64,000 bases of DNA from Torreya grandis (taxonomy: Eukaryota > Streptophyta > Pinopsida > Cupressales > Taxaceae), in contig JARHVA010007797.1 of the NCBI GenBank assembly GCA_037957365.1, positions 526,001-590,000 on the forward strand, written 5' to 3'. A program made the translations under genes and the position numbers. Positions 38,801-51,059 of this stretch are shown here, piece by piece. Numbering within the stretch: position 1 is the stretch's first letter; every line of letters begins with the position of its first letter. The notes under the pieces are model-generated. The model saw only the letters and a program-made list of their open reading frames with translations, made no database searches and was not told the origin of the DNA.

Positions 38801-38841
38801 TATTTCACTTTACTAAATCATTAGAATAAATATGGGGTAAA
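35801..38841 (+). repeat. 3' internal region S2 with polypurine tract
   Basis: Second copy of S1, extended at its right end by about 250 bp (38,590-38,841) that S1 has lost. The extension ends in the purine-rich GAATAAATATGGGGTAAA (38,824-38,841), which abuts the R3 start and is the likely plus-strand primer. A small local duplication of AACAACTAACA(T/C)CCCTCC words lies at 37,200-37,250. Confidence 0.72.
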
Positions 38842-40034
38842 TGTAGTCATATAAAATTTGAAATTTGGTTAAATGAGTATGGCTAATGAGACCTAATCTA
38901 TAGGTCCTCCTACTTGATTGCACAACCCTTTTAGGCTCTTTTTTCACTAATTCCTAGTCATCCACAACCTTCTAAACTTAACCATTTTAGACCTAGGTAG
39001 CTCTCTTAGGCCTAAATCCATCCCCCCATGTATCATTCCCTCTAGGCAATAGTTCCCAAGTTGGATAGGAGCACTGAAACCCAAGGTGTCCATTTTTAAA
39101 GGTTATTATCCAAGTGTAAAATATATTATAACGATCATTTTCTATCTGATCCTTATCCTAATTTGTGTTGGCCTAATATGAATTCATTTAATCCACAATC
39201 ATTAAATCCCTTATTAAAGTCCATTTAGAAGGGTTGTCACTCATTTATAAGAGAGAAGCAAGAATAATAACAATATCACTCAAGCACTTATCCCTATTAT
39301 CTACATACAACTATCCAATAGTATTTCAAGCTTATTCAAACCCTCATACCAGTCCTTAGTCATTACAAGTACATCTAATATTATTTTTACTTACATTTTC
39401 ATCACACTATCACACCAATCACTTCAATGGGATAACAAAATATAAATTTATCCCTCCTTAGAGTATTGGTATGTAGGAAACATGCCCATACATGGGGTAT
39501 GAAGTGCATCTAATGTATCCTTTACACTAACCACTTTTCCCTATTTTCCAAAGTTCTAATTAATTACATAGAAGACATAAGAAAATAAAAATAAACTCTA
39601 CAAAGAGTTCTATTGACAAAAAGGATTTAAAATTTGGTACACAAGCTCACATAGATAATACTAACAAGACCAAAAAAACCATATCTTTGTGAGTAGTTTG
39701 GAAAATAATGATAAGACCAAGACTGTAATGCCAAATAATAGGGTATCCTATTTTTTATGGTCCTATCCAATCAAGAAACAAACTCTAGATCTTAATTTGT
39801 GACAATTTCCCAATCTTGTTCATCCAATATTAGAATCTATCTCATTTGTAACAACTTGGAATAATCTAAGTCATATTTTCTCTCACTCATTACTATTTTT
39901 AGAAAAGGAAAATATACTATTTGTTTACACAAAATTAGTGGCTTAATTATTACATATTATTTAATAATTTTATCTACTCATACACCTTTATTATTTAGGA
40001 ATTAAACATCTAATTTCCCAAAAATAATAAATTA
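38842..40034 (+). repeat. LTR R3 (3' LTR of tandem Gypsy element)
   Basis: Starts TGTAGTCATATAA after the polypurine tract and ends near AATAATAAATTAA. It aligns with R1 over its full length. Confidence 0.82.
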
Positions 40035-40500
40035 ATTTTGTTAATCAAATCCCAACATTTGTCTATATTTTGTCTATGCATTCCATTATCTGTACAATTA
40101 TAATATTATATTCTTAGACTATTTTACTGGATATGGGTAATGTGTGATGGTTTTGTAGAGGTCCCACCCCACAACCTTTACATTAGAGAACAAAGGGGTT
40201 TTTAAAGATAAAATACCATAACTTCTATAATATAACAAATTGGTGCATCCTAATGGAATTAGGAAATAATACCCATCCAACACCACACACTAAGCCCAAA
40301 GGTTAGCCTACACATGAAATCAATGTGAAACAAGTGCAAAGAAGAAAACTAATAACAAAAACCTATCCAAACTATGCCAACTATTTCATTAGAGGATGTA
40401 TAGGAGGTAATATGATCAATTTATTTTATAGCATTCCACTTAGAATCTCACTTTAACTCTTATTAGCCTTATGTAAAATTTTTGTATTAGTAGTTATATA
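40035..40500. other. Spacer, no gene seen
   Basis: Ordinary AT-rich sequence between the tandem Gypsy element and the left LTR of the Ogre-like element. Confidence 0.5.
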
Positions 40501-41481
40501 TGTGAATAAGGAATCCAAGAGAGGAGATTAGTATTGTCTTAGTACAAGAAATAAAACTCAAGTGAACACACTAAAATGCTAACACCTCTAGCCTAGACAC
40601 AAGAGAGAGCATAGGTAACAAGAGTACATATGTAACACAACTAAAATATAAAATAAAAATTTATTTTACCTTACTTGGATATCCAAATGGATTTTATTAA
40701 TGGTTTGATCAACTTTTACATCAATAAATCTTCATGAATAGAGATTTTTTGGCTTCACCTTTCCTTGGCAGCTTGGTTTGGCTGCTTGGCTCATGAATTT
40801 GGCATGGTAACATTACATGCAAAGATTCTTTTCATCTATTTGTGCATTATAATATTACAAAAATATGTATTAAACATAAATGGGTATTTCCTTGTATTTA
40901 TAGCCTCAAGAATTAACTCTCACCCAAGTTGAGTTAAGGTTGAGTTGAGACTAAATCTAATTGAGTTAAAATTTATCATGTAATTATGACTTTTAGTTAC
41001 TAGTCAGTTCTAAAATTACATATTTTAGGATACTTTGGGATATTTTGAGATATTTTTACAACTCATAAATTTAATGATGAAAGGCTTGATATTTTAATTT
41101 TTGGAATTTTCATTTTTACATATTCATTAATTACAAATAGATAATTAAAATAAGAATTTAATTTTGTTTAATTAATTAATCTATTTTGATTAGTGTTTTT
41201 TCTCTCTTAAGTATGATTAAGTACCCCACTTATTATATCCATAGGCCAAATTTATATTTGTTATATTTTAAGGTGATTGGGGATGAATCGATGAGAGGTT
41301 ATTATTATATATAAGACAATATCTCAAATAGGGATGCCTCAACATGATTCTAAGCATTCATGAATGATGCATGAAAAAAATTGGTATGTTTAGTGATTCC
41401 TAATTTTAATTTTTAATGGTTTGTTAGAATCAATTTGAAGTTTGGTTAAAAGTTAGTTGTAGCTAAAATTGGGAGTCTACA
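40501..41481 (-). repeat. 3' LTR of Ogre-like element
   Basis: Read on the minus strand it starts TGTAGACTCCCAA and ends TTCACA. It aligns with 63,001-63,961; shared landmarks are GAGATTTTTTGGCTTC near 40,741 (63,240) and CATCTATTTGTGCATTATAA near 40,834 (63,333). Confidence 0.9.
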
Positions 41482-41496
41482 ATTTTTCCCTATTTG
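41482..41496 (-). other. Polypurine tract of Ogre-like element
   Basis: On the minus strand CAAATAGGGAAAAAT directly precedes the TGTAGAC start of the 3' LTR. Confidence 0.8.
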
Positions 41497-41559
41497 GGAA
41501 GGTGTAACAAGCTATAGGCAAAGTAACATCTTTTAAAAGAGTGAAAATGTCATGTATTC

Positions 41560-42190
41560 ATATGAATTTAATGACAATGAGTGAGATATGGATGCCCCCT
41601 TGAGGAAGTGGTTGGAAAAGAAGGTTAGAAATTGGTCCCTTAAAAGAAGAAATTGATGGGATCAAAAGGGCAAAAAGGGTAGAAAAGACTGATTTACCTA
41701 GAGATGGTTATAATCAATGGCATGATGAGTTTCTCTAGTTGGGAAAATAAATAGGATGATTTTCCAAAAGGTAGTTATAATAATGAAAAGAAAAATATTG
41801 ATGTTCCCATAGGTGATTAGAATCCTGAGCAGGATAGAAACATGCCCTAGTTTGGTGGATATAAATTATAATCATGAAAAGGAAAATAATGATTTACCCA
41901 CAGGTGTTTAGAATCATGACCAAGATAAAAAATTCCCTAGTTGGGTGGATAGAGATAATGATTTTCCCAAAGGTAGCTATAATCATTAACCTCTAGAGAG
42001 ATTATAATATAATTATTTGCCCATAAGTGTTTAAAGACAATGATTTGACCAAATGTGGTTATAATCATTAACCTCTAGAGAGATCAAAATACAATGATTT
42101 GACCATAAGAAGTTATAATCATTTGTTGTGTGAGTGGGATGATACATAATTATTTTCCTAAAGGTAGTTAGAATCATTGGCATAATAATG
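41560..42190 (-). repeat. Degenerate ~60-bp tandem repeats in the 3' UTR
   Basis: On the plus strand, variants of CCAAAGGTAGTTATAATCAT recur with CTCTAGAGAGAT or TGA-GATA spacers near 41,700, 41,767, 41,803, 41,898, 41,966, 42,047, 42,098 and 42,160. Related words reappear at 43,725-43,770 and 44,573-44,635. Unit length varies from about 45 to 95 bp. Tandem repeats in this position are a known feature of Ogre/Tat elements and can seed satellites. Confidence 0.7.
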
Positions 42191-43414
42191 AGAATATTAT
42201 GGAAATTAGAATAGGGAGATTATGTACTAAATCTAAACTAGTGGAGTAAGAGTAAGTTGATATAGAGGATAAAGATGAATTCAATAAATTTGATAGTATG
42301 GAAATGCATGTCCTAACTATCAAGGATTAAAATAAATTCATGATTTAATTAATTTGTATGGGTAAATGATTTGGGTAGATAGGGAACTTTTTAGGTGCCA
42401 AAGAGAAATATCACATTCACATTGCTTTAAAGATTTCCTGAGATTATTTTTGTTGTAACACATGATGGAATTCATCATGATATAAAACACCATTATATCT
42501 AAGCCAAAATATTCATAAATATTGACACACAATCTAATAAATAATTAAAAATAATTCATCAATGATACAAAAACATGATGACAATGTTGATGTATGAATA
42601 TGGATAGACCTAAGTATAATGCATAAAGAATCACCCAATTAATGCATAAATACTAACTCAAGACACAACAATGAAAGCAAACAAAAAGGAAAATAAATAA
42701 ATAGGAAGATAAAACACCAAAAAATGGAAAATAAATAAAAATAAAACAATAAAAACAAAAAATAAATAAACACAAATAATGGTTAATCAGAATGTTAGCA
42801 CAAATATAATATAAAAACAAATAACACAAAGTCACCCCTAGGTCATAGGGAGTCAATGACATAAACAATATGAAAAATAGGGGGATTATAACAAAAGGAA
42901 GGGTTAACTAAGATAAATCTAGATGCAGTAAGAAAGTGGATGCTACCTACATATCTCCATGGATGCATGATCTAACACGAACATCAAACCAAATATAGTT
43001 ATCCTAGGATATGGGATAGAATAAAATGATGATAATAAAACATGTTTGATGTTATAGAGGAAATATGGGTATGGTCTTGTAAAATGATGAGATCATGAGA
43101 TGAAGCCTAGCGGTCATTAATGTATCAAATTTGAATACATAATATACAAAATATGAATGCACAAAATGTTAAGATCATAAGGCTAAAGGACAACAAGGAT
43201 GGGGAAACTAAATGACAAGTGGTTTCTTGTGAAATAGTGAGGGTTCCCATAATCTTGAAGGAAAAGAAGTGGTCAAAAATGATTTTTAGGATTTTATAAT
43301 ATATTTTCCAAATGTTTTTTAAATTTTATATGTATCTCAACATGCTCAAGAATGATGAGATACTAAATGTCCCAAATTAGAAAATGGTGAGAGTGTTAAA
43401 ACTTTAAATTAATC
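42191..43414 (-). other. 3' UTR of Ogre-like element, no coding trace
   Basis: AT-rich, with A-rich runs at 42,660-42,780. No domain was found on either strand. Confidence 0.5.
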
Positions 43415-45165
43415 ACAAAATGATGAGAGAATGCAAACTATAAACTTCTCACAAAATGATGAGAGCATGCAAACTTGAAATTTCTCAAAAAATTGCAAGA
43501 GCATGGTAAAGGGAAACTGAGCTAACCATAAAATAAATATAACATTACCTACATAGTCCCATTAGGACCTAAAGTCATTATATTTCTACATTATAGAGGA
43601 GGAATCTGATTAGGTAGCAACAAGATCTCAAATTAGGAAAATGACATAGTACAACATAAGAATGGCAAGGTGAGACTTTAAGGCATGAAAAAAATGTTAT
43701 TCCTATTTTTCCCATAGGTGTTTATAATTAGTATCACAAAGTGAGATAATAATTTACCCAAAGGTGATTATATTTAGGAGCATTTAAAATAAAATAAAAT
43801 AAGAAGTGAAGGAGGTAACTACTAAACCACTATCATATTGGTTCTAAATACTACCCCTACCTAGAATACTAAATCACCTAATAAAACTTGATCTAAATTC
43901 CCTCAATGAAGGTGTATAAATAACTAATGTAATGAAACCAATGCTAAAGGGTTTGGTAAGGAGGGTGAAAACAACTTTGGTTGATATGAAAGTATGATAG
44001 AATGGTATATAGTATGGTACAAATAATTTCATAATATGGTATAACATTAATGGACCTCATAAACAATATTTCAAGTCTCTCAAGTGAAGTAACCCTTGAG
44101 GTGTGTGTTGTTCATCATCTATTCAATTTTATCTCTATCTAGATTAGTGAGCATATATTGTGCAAAGCCATATTTTTTTAAAATGATATAAGGGCCCATT
44201 CAATTAGGTTTGAACTTGCCCTTCTTATTCTTCTCAACTGTGGTGTTATTTTTCATTTCTTTGACTAAATTAACGAAAAATGATGAGAGCATGTGAACTA
44301 TAAACTACTCACAAAATTATGAGAGCATGAAAACATGAAATTACTCAAAAAATGGAAAGAGCATGTTAAAGGGAAATTAAGCTAACCTCAACATAAATAT
44401 AATATTACCTACATAGTCCCATTAGGACCTCAAGTCACTATAGTTATACCTTATAGAGGAGGAATTTGAATAGATAGCAACAAGATCTCAAATGAGTAAA
44501 ATGACATAGTATAACATAGGAATGGAAAGGTGGGAATTTAAGGCATGAAAAAAGTGTTATTCCTATTTTTCCCATAGGTGGTTATAATCAATATCAAAAA
44601 GTGAGATAATAATTTACCCAAAGGTGATTATATTTAGGATCACTTAAAATAAAATGAAACAAGAAGTGAAGTAGGTAACTACCAAACCACTATCATACTA
44701 GTTCAAAATACTACCCCTACCTAGATTACTAAATCAGCTGCTAAAACTTGATCTAAATTCCCTCAATGAAGGTGTATAAAAAACTAATGGAATGAAACCA
44801 ATGTTAAAGGGTTTGGTAGAGAGCGTGAAAACAACTTTGGTTGATAGGAAAGTATGATAGAATGGTATATGTTAAGGTATAAATAAGTTCATAATATTGT
44901 ATAACATTAATGGACCTCATAAAAAATATTTCAAGTCTGTCAAGTGAAGTAATGCTTGAGATGTATGATGTTCATTAGCTAGTCAATTTTATCTCTATCT
45001 AGAATACCGAGCCTATATGATCCAAAGCCATATTTTTACAAAATGATATATGGGCCCATCCAATTGGTTTTGAACTTTCCCATATAATTGGGTTTGAACT
45101 TTCCCTTTTTATTCTTCTAAATTGTGGTTTTATTTTTCATTTCTTTGAGAAAAATATCACTAAGC
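43415..45165 (-). repeat. Tandem duplication (~865-bp unit) of pol end plus 3' UTR
   Basis: 43,415-44,277 and 44,278-45,165 are colinear copies. Landmarks: CTACATAGTCCCATTAGGACC (20 of 21 shown in each) near 43,549 and 44,410, and CAATGAAGGTGTATAAA near 43,904 and 44,765. Both contain, on the minus strand, the integrase GPY/F module (KGKFKPN-x-MGPYII in the left copy near 44,225; GKFKTNWMGPYII in the right copy near 45,075). Thus the end of pol is present twice. The left copy retains a longer readable tail (YMLTNLDRDKIE) than the right one. Confidence 0.85.
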
Positions 45166-46061
45166 TTAAACTCTCTACGTTTGAATCACAAGTTATAGTG
45201 GCCATAGAGTCTAGTTTGATATGTTTTAAGTTTGATAAAATCATTCATGAATTTCTCATCAAGTCTTTATAGCTCTTATAGGTGATCAAATCTATAGTCT
45301 TCATCATCCAAGACATGTTTTAGTGAGATGTTTAGAGAAATTAACTCAACCTCAAAAGGAAGAACGGCCTCAGTGCCATAAACTAAGGAATATGGAGTAG
45401 CTCTTATTAGTGTATAGTAATTAGTGTGGTATGCCTAGAGGGTGAGGAATATTTGGAGGTGTCAATCATGTCCAACATCATTTATAATATTTTTAGGGAT
45501 GTTTACAATGGTTTTATTGGATTATTTAGTTTGGTCATTACCTTGTGGATAATATGTAGTATAAAAATGTTGAGTAATGTTATACTTAACACATAGTGTT
45601 TTGACATCCTTATTCTTAAAAAATCCACCATTATTAGATATAATATTAGAGGGGATACCATAATAGTATATGAGATTGTTAAAAATGAACTTGTAAATTT
45701 GTTTTCCAATCATGTAAGTGAGGGGTATAACTTCAACTCACACAGTGAAATATTCATTAGTGGTAAGGTTATCTTTATGGACATCAAATGAGGTTGGGTT
45801 AATATTACCAATGAGATCAAGGCCCCATGTTGTAAATGGACATGGTGTAAGCATTGGTTTTAATGTTTTGGTTAGGGCATGAATTAGATTGGCATGACTT
45901 TGACACTTGTCACACCTTTTAACATACACAACTACATATGCATCCATAGTTGCCCAATAATATCTAGTACATAAGAGATTTTTGGATAGGATGGCCCTGA
46001 TGGTGTGTGATCCACATAATCCTTTATTAAATTCGTATAACACTAATGTTGATTCTACCAA
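44940..46061 (-). pseudogene. Ogre-like integrase with GPY/F end
   Basis: The open frame 46,061-45,738 begins with the zinc-binding part (LCGSH ... VKRCDKCQ; the first His is lost) and reaches the core at TTWGLDLIGNINP, where the first catalytic Asp is kept; the TTNEYFTV block follows. The frame 45,713-45,522 has IISNNGGFFKNKDVK (second catalytic Asp now Asn) and YYPQGNDQTK, where the family's catalytic Glu block is altered. Further down, across frames, ATPYSLVYGTEAVLPFEVEL lies near 45,400 and the GPY/F module near 45,075. Integrase joins element DNA to the chromosome. Two of the three catalytic acids are changed, so it is dead. Confidence 0.92.
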
Positions 46062-46319
46062 ATTTAAATAATGAAGAATATTTCCATAAAATTTATTGTA
46101 AGAAAGGGTTTGGCCAAGTAAGATATACCTTGCATCTTGGTGGGTAAAGGCCTTTTTCTATTTCCATGATAGGTATGGTGGTATGATATGGTCATGTAGG
46201 TAGGTAAATAGGTCTGAATACCATGTAGAACTGGGACCATCAATATCATAGATCATTATGATGGTTGAAGATTATGAGTAGGTGTTAGAAAAATTTCAAT
46301 GAGGAATTGATATTCTTTT

Positions 46320-46720
46320 GCCTTGTCAGTATGGAGGATCAAATAGACAATGGTGGCTATGGCATCTATTGTTCTATTAATAGACCTTGGTATATTTTTA
46401 AACTATATGTCATTAATCTAATGTCTAAGAGTATCAACTGTGGCCTTGTATGGTACCAAATTGTCATCTTTGGTCTAAAAGTGGTCTATAACCTAATTGA
46501 TGATTAACTAAGAATCACAACAAACATTGAGATGATGAATATTCCATTGTACTACCTTAAAAAAATTTCAATCAGTGCTTCATATTTATCCATGTTATTG
46601 GCATAAGTAATGTTGATACAAAATGATTTACAGATAAGATACTCTTGTGGTGTAATAAATAATATGACTTCCCTCAATCCATGTGAGGTGAATGATCCAT
46701 AAAAATATAGATTGTGGTGC
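46320..46720 (-). pseudogene. Second (additional) RNase H domain
   Basis: Minus-strand pieces follow a plant RNase H in order, but lie after the ordinary RT-linked RNase H: FMDHSPHMD near 46,705, IEGSHIIYYTTRVSYL near 46,675, NNMDKYEALIE near 46,590 (family: N-N-x-A-E-Y-x-A-L), and TKDDNLVPYKATVD near 46,430. An extra RNase H between RNase H and integrase is a recognised trait of Tat/Ogre elements. Frames shift several times. Confidence 0.7.
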
Positions 46721-46779
46721 TACTTCTCAAAATGTGTTTCAATGATGTTCATGATGGACTCATTTAGAGATTGAAAATT

Positions 46780-47180
46780 CAATGGTTTAATATCTTCAAG
46801 GGGTGATACAATAAGTTTATCTACAATGAATTATCCCTTTATAGCTTTCTATTTGATGTACTCTATTTTAAACTCACTTAGAAAGATGATAAATAAAGCC
46901 ATAAAGCCTTGTAAAGTTATCTTGGATAGTAGATACTTGAGTGGATCTACTTTGGAAATAACTATGGTTTTATTATTAAACATTTAATACCATAGTTTAT
47001 TTTCTAAAAAGACTATAACTAAACAAGATTGTTATATGGGTTGTAGTTTTGTTCATAAATAACCAATGTATAGATTAGATAGTACATGACATTTTATTTT
47101 TCACTATCATCATGTTGAGATAGAATATCCCTAGGGCCTTGTCTATGGTAGATAGATATAGTAAAAATGTCTTTCTTAGC
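46780..47180 (-). pseudogene. RT-linked RNase H
   Basis: The minus strand reads IDKALGI then SQHDDSEK near 47,110 and VMYYLIYTLVIYEQNYNP near 47,070. This matches the Tat-type RNase H start (D-x-A-x-G, then H-D-x-x-x-K, then Y-Y-L-S-R-T-L-x-x-Y-E). It would degrade RNA in RNA-DNA hybrids. It is interrupted by stops. Confidence 0.75.
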
Positions 47181-47379
47181 ATAGGTGGTAATAAAATAGG
47201 TGGATTATAAATATAGTCCTTCAAGTGCTAAAAATATTTTTGAGATTATTAATCCCAATTAAATGTGATAAATTTCTATAACAAGTGTGTAAATGGATGG
47301 CATTTGTTGACCAACTATAATATAAAGCATATAATAGACAGGATCTTGCCCTACAAACTATGGAGTTGTTTCAAATTAG

Positions 47380-48240
47380 AAGGTGGTGGCATCTCAATAA
47401 TGACTTGTAATTTAGAAAAATTGACTTCAATGCCTTGGTGAGAGATGATAAATCCTATAAATTTATCATAAGTGACACCAAAAATGCACTTCTTAGGATT
47501 GATTCTGACCTTGTATTGATGAAGCCTCTCAAATATTTTTTATAGTGTAGTTAGATCATCATCACGAGTCTTTGATTTACCCAATATGTCATTGATATAG
47601 TCTTTGATAGTGTCATGCATAAGATCATGAAATATGATAGTAATGGCTCTTTGATATGTGGCCCTAGTATATTTGAGACCAAATGGCATAACCCAATAAC
47701 AAAACATTCCCCATGGAATGGTGAATGTTGTTTTATGTTGGTATTTTAGTGTGATCCATATTTTATTGTATCCTAAAATCCATCCATAAGTGAGAGCATT
47801 TCATACCCAAATATGGATTCAATTATCATGTCAATTTTTGGTAGAGGAAAGTCATCCTTAGGTCAAGCCTTGTTTATATCTCTAAAATAAGTGCAACTTT
47901 TTATTCCTTCTCACTTCTTACTGACTAACACAACATTCTAGATCTACTTAGAGTATTTGATAAGTTGGATGCATCCCACTTCCAAGAATTTTTCCAATTA
48001 TTTATTTACCATTATAGTAATACAAGGTTGTATCTTGCATAATTTATGCTTCATAGGTTTGGTATCAGGTTTCATAACAAGGTGATTTTCAACCAAGGCA
48101 AGGTCTAAACCTAGAATGTTTGAATAGGCCCAAGTAAATATGTCAAAAAATTCCCTCAAAAGGGCTATAAATATTTCACATCCATCCTTAGTGAAGGATG
48201 CACGTAATTTGATCTATTTTGGGTCATCTAGAATGCTGAT
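47380..48240 (-). pseudogene. Ogre-like reverse transcriptase
   Basis: Nearly the whole RT can be followed on the minus strand: FFDIFTWAYSNILGLD near 48,155, HLVMKPDTKPMKHKL near 48,085, LEKFLEVGCIQLIKYSK near 48,000, FRDINKA then PKDDFPLPKIDMIIESI near 47,860, LSLMDGF near 47,800 (first catalytic Asp kept), TTFTIPWGMFCYWVMPFGLK near 47,710, IKDYINDILGKSKTRDDDL near 47,595 (the YVDD box, now YIND), and RINPKKCIFGVTYDKFIGFI near 47,505. About eight stops, mostly at expected Trp or Gln positions, and several frame changes inactivate it. Confidence 0.93.
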
Positions 48241-49429
48241 GTTTACTTTTGTACTGTCTTCTATGAGGAGATTCAAACCATCCTCCAATATGGTTTACAA
48301 TGATTTGAATTGGCCTAAAACTATAAATTATTTTATTTGGACTAGTTATTCAAGCTCACCTAAATAATATGAATCTAAATATCCTAATGGTAGGGATGGG
48401 CATGTCACAAACATTGTTGGAAATTATTGAATAATTTGATCGAAAGCATGTTTTTCTTTAGAACTAAACTTAGACCCAAAATCAAGTTCATTATTAGTGG
48501 TCTTCAGAGCTTCATTCAAGGAAAAGTGAACACCCCCATCTAATGGCACCTAAAACATCTTTTCACTAGAAGACTAGCCTTTGGCTTTGTTTTTACCCTA
48601 GTCCAAAAGTGCCTCTAAGATGTTTTTACTTTGGTACCTCAATGTTTTATTTATTTATTTGTGGTTAAGGGTGTTCACCTATTCTCTAAAATAGGCTCTA
48701 GTATGTAGTTTGATTGAGAACCCTTTTTTTTCTAACAATGGAACATTATCTCTTAGACCTAGAAAATCACAAAAGGCCTCATCATTCTCAAAATCATCTA
48801 TAGGCATTGTTGATTCTTGTTAGTCCCAGACTATAAGCTGAGGGTAATAAAGAGGAAGAAAACTATTATGATTAACTAAGGTAAGGTTATAAATTGCATG
48901 GGTATCAAAAAAATTGGCATTCGAAAGGTTTTTATAAGTGTTTTGATTAAACTCTACTTCACTACTAACATCATTGTCACTATTCATTGGCATTGGAACA
49001 TGAATAATATATGTGGGGTCACCCCCAGTCAGTTTAAATTTGAGAGTATAGTTTTCTTTGTAATGAGTTATAAAAAATGGCTCAAGAGTTGATTTTTTTT
49101 CCTAGCTCAAGACCTCCTCTTTCATAGTCTTGATTCTCCATGATCTTGTTAGGAATGGGGTATTTGGAATTTTTTTAGTAATTGGCCAACTTGTCACTAT
49201 ACAACCAAGATTCATCCTTTGCAAGTGGGTCCTATTTTTATCTAGTGGCCAACATAAAAATGATAGGAGCTAAACTATAGACTTTTTCCTTTCTCTTTCA
49301 TTTCCACTCCATACAAGGTGGCCTAGATTTTGGTCTTCCATAAGACTTGGGGTTTTTTGGAATCTTGGCAATGTGAAATGTGTCATGAGCCACATAATCT
49401 CTTAGACCATTGGCCGAGATGGTAAAATT
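48241..49429 (-). other. Linker between protease and RT
   Basis: About 1.2 kb of decayed sequence with no recognised domain. A long protease-RT linker is usual in Tat/Ogre polyproteins. A plus-strand frame at 48,140-48,367 is only the complement of the RT start. Confidence 0.5.
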
Positions 49430-50655
49430 ATTTGAAATTTAAGGACGTGGTATATGGGAAGATGAATCAAGGGTATATGGGTGTATGAAATTAGGCTCTG
49501 GTAAATCAAAAAGTATTTCTTTGCCTATGTCCTTTTTGTGAATTAGATCTAGGCCAAAATAGTAGTTATAACTTTTGTACTTGGCCTCCAAATATTTATA
49601 ATGTTTGTAGGGATACAAATCTCTATTGATTATGACCTTTATACCTAAATGAGATAATTTAAGATACTGGTGCAAATTTGAAAGGATTATATTAATTTCA
49701 TCTATCCAAGGTATTCCTAGAAGTGAATTATATGATAGGTCAAGCTCTAACACATGGTAAGGTATATCATTGGTCAAAGTCCCAATGATAATTGGAAAGC
49801 TTATGGTGCCTTTTTATTCTTGATATTAATTGTCATAGGCCTTGATATTGAAAATTTTTGGCTAAAGATCAGTTATTACATATCTGAGATGTTTGATGAC
49901 CTTTAGAGACACAATATTTAGGCTTGATCCATTGTTTATAAGGACACATTTCATTTTGTTACACATGATGATAACTTTAATAGACAGCATATTATTATAG
50001 AGAGGACCAAGGGATGACATATCACTTTGGTTGAAGGTCAGTTTTTGGCATAGGGCTATATGTCCAACCAAATATTATAATTTGTCTAGGATTATGTCAT
50101 TTAGAACTTGGGATTAGATAAGGAATTATTTCAAGATGTTTTTTGGATGGTAGATGTATGAAAAAAATATAGAATATAAATTTGTGTGTGTCTTTTGAAG
50201 TTATTCCACAATATCAAAAGTATTTTACTTTACAGTTTTATTCATCTTATTCCTAGCTAGAATGGTAGGCTAGATGGGTTTAATGATAGGTGTTTGTTGG
50301 CTGGGAATGGTAATATTTGACAAATGAGTTTTAATTACAAAATTAGGATTAGGTATAGGACCATTATTTTTAGTAAATGATGATGGAATGGGGCCATATA
50401 AGATAAGTCTTACTTTCCATTTCACTTGTATGTGGTTACAAGGCAATGATGAGTTATTGGTATAAGGTCAAACAATAGTAATCCATATTTAATGGTGTGC
50501 CTATTTGTAGTCCCAAGTTAAGGAAGGATCACTAGCATAGATAAGTTGATAGGAACTATTTAGTAATGGTCTTGTTTTGTTAGCACTTGGTATTAGACTA
50601 ATGGTGATGGTAGAAATGTGACCTCCCAAAATATGACCTATAACTTTGCTTTAGT
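49430..50655 (-). pseudogene. Ogre-like pre-protease and retropepsin
   Basis: Minus-strand pieces: LYGPIPSSFTKNNGPIPN near 50,395, NTFDIVE and LQKTHTNLYS near 50,215, then the frame 50,071-49,862 with MKCVLINNGSSLNIVSLKVI. That is the aspartic protease site (V-L-I-D-N-G-S-S-L-N) with the catalytic Asp changed to Asn. The frame 49,777-49,439 follows with YHVLELDLSYNSLLGIPWID (family: L-L-G-R-P-W-I) and LHQYLKLSHLGIKVI. The N-G-S-S-L-N plus G-R-P-W-I pairing is typical of Tat-type elements. The piece ends abruptly at 50,655, where the composite insertion begins. Confidence 0.9.
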
Positions 50656-51056
50656 TATTGGTGTAGGATATTATTTATTCCAACTACTTATTAAATGGAT
50701 AATTCCTACATATGTAGCTTTAGTTTAATAGTGTGGTAAGAGGTTGAGTGGGTGAGAGGATGAGTTCCACCTTGAGTTACACCTAGAGTTTAACTAATTA
50801 CCATTATGAGTTCCATAGTGAGTTACACTTAGTCCCATAGTGATTTTTACTTTGAGTTATCTCCCCCTACTCCTTTGTATTCCTCTTCATTACGTAATTA
50901 TCATAGAGAAGATAACTGCTAACTAAGGTAGTTTAATATATCAAGCAATTATTACACATTTTCTTATTCATTTATAAATACAAGAAGGGTCATTGATTTG
51001 TAGAATTATATGTGTGATAGCTCTACCATAAGATAACCTAGTAGCCTATTCTAACA
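50656..51056 (+). repeat. LTR, plus orientation (left copy)
   Basis: Starts TATTGGTGTAGGATATTA and ends CTATTCTAACA. It aligns with 56,094-56,511 directly and with 54,285-54,652 as reverse complement. Shared blocks are GATGAGTTCCACCTTGAG near 50,759 and GGTCATTGATTTGTAGAATT near 50,988. Instead of a primer binding site, TGG and then region A in reverse orientation follow. Confidence 0.85.
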
Positions 51057-51059
51057 TGG

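Larger units (their letters stand above)
27202..40034 (+). mobile_element. Tandem Tat-like Gypsy derivative: three LTRs, two internal regions
   Basis: Three copies of one LTR (R1 27,202-28,408; R2 34,035-35,170; R3 38,842-40,034) separate two internal regions. The first internal region has gag, protease and a ~2.7-kb 3' non-coding part. The second has only the end of gag-protease and the same 3' part. RT, RNase H and integrase are absent from both. LTR-internal-LTR-internal-LTR in one orientation is what unequal recombination between the LTRs of two copies, or of an element and its sister, would give. The second unit is shortened by a deletion exactly after R2, and R2 itself has lost its first ~60 bp. 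Protease and gag motifs are of the Tat/Ogre type. No target duplication could be assigned. Confidence 0.78.

Noticed and set aside
46307..46507. Plus-strand open frame of 66 codons
   Set aside because: Complement of the second RNase H block of the minus-strand Ogre-like pol.
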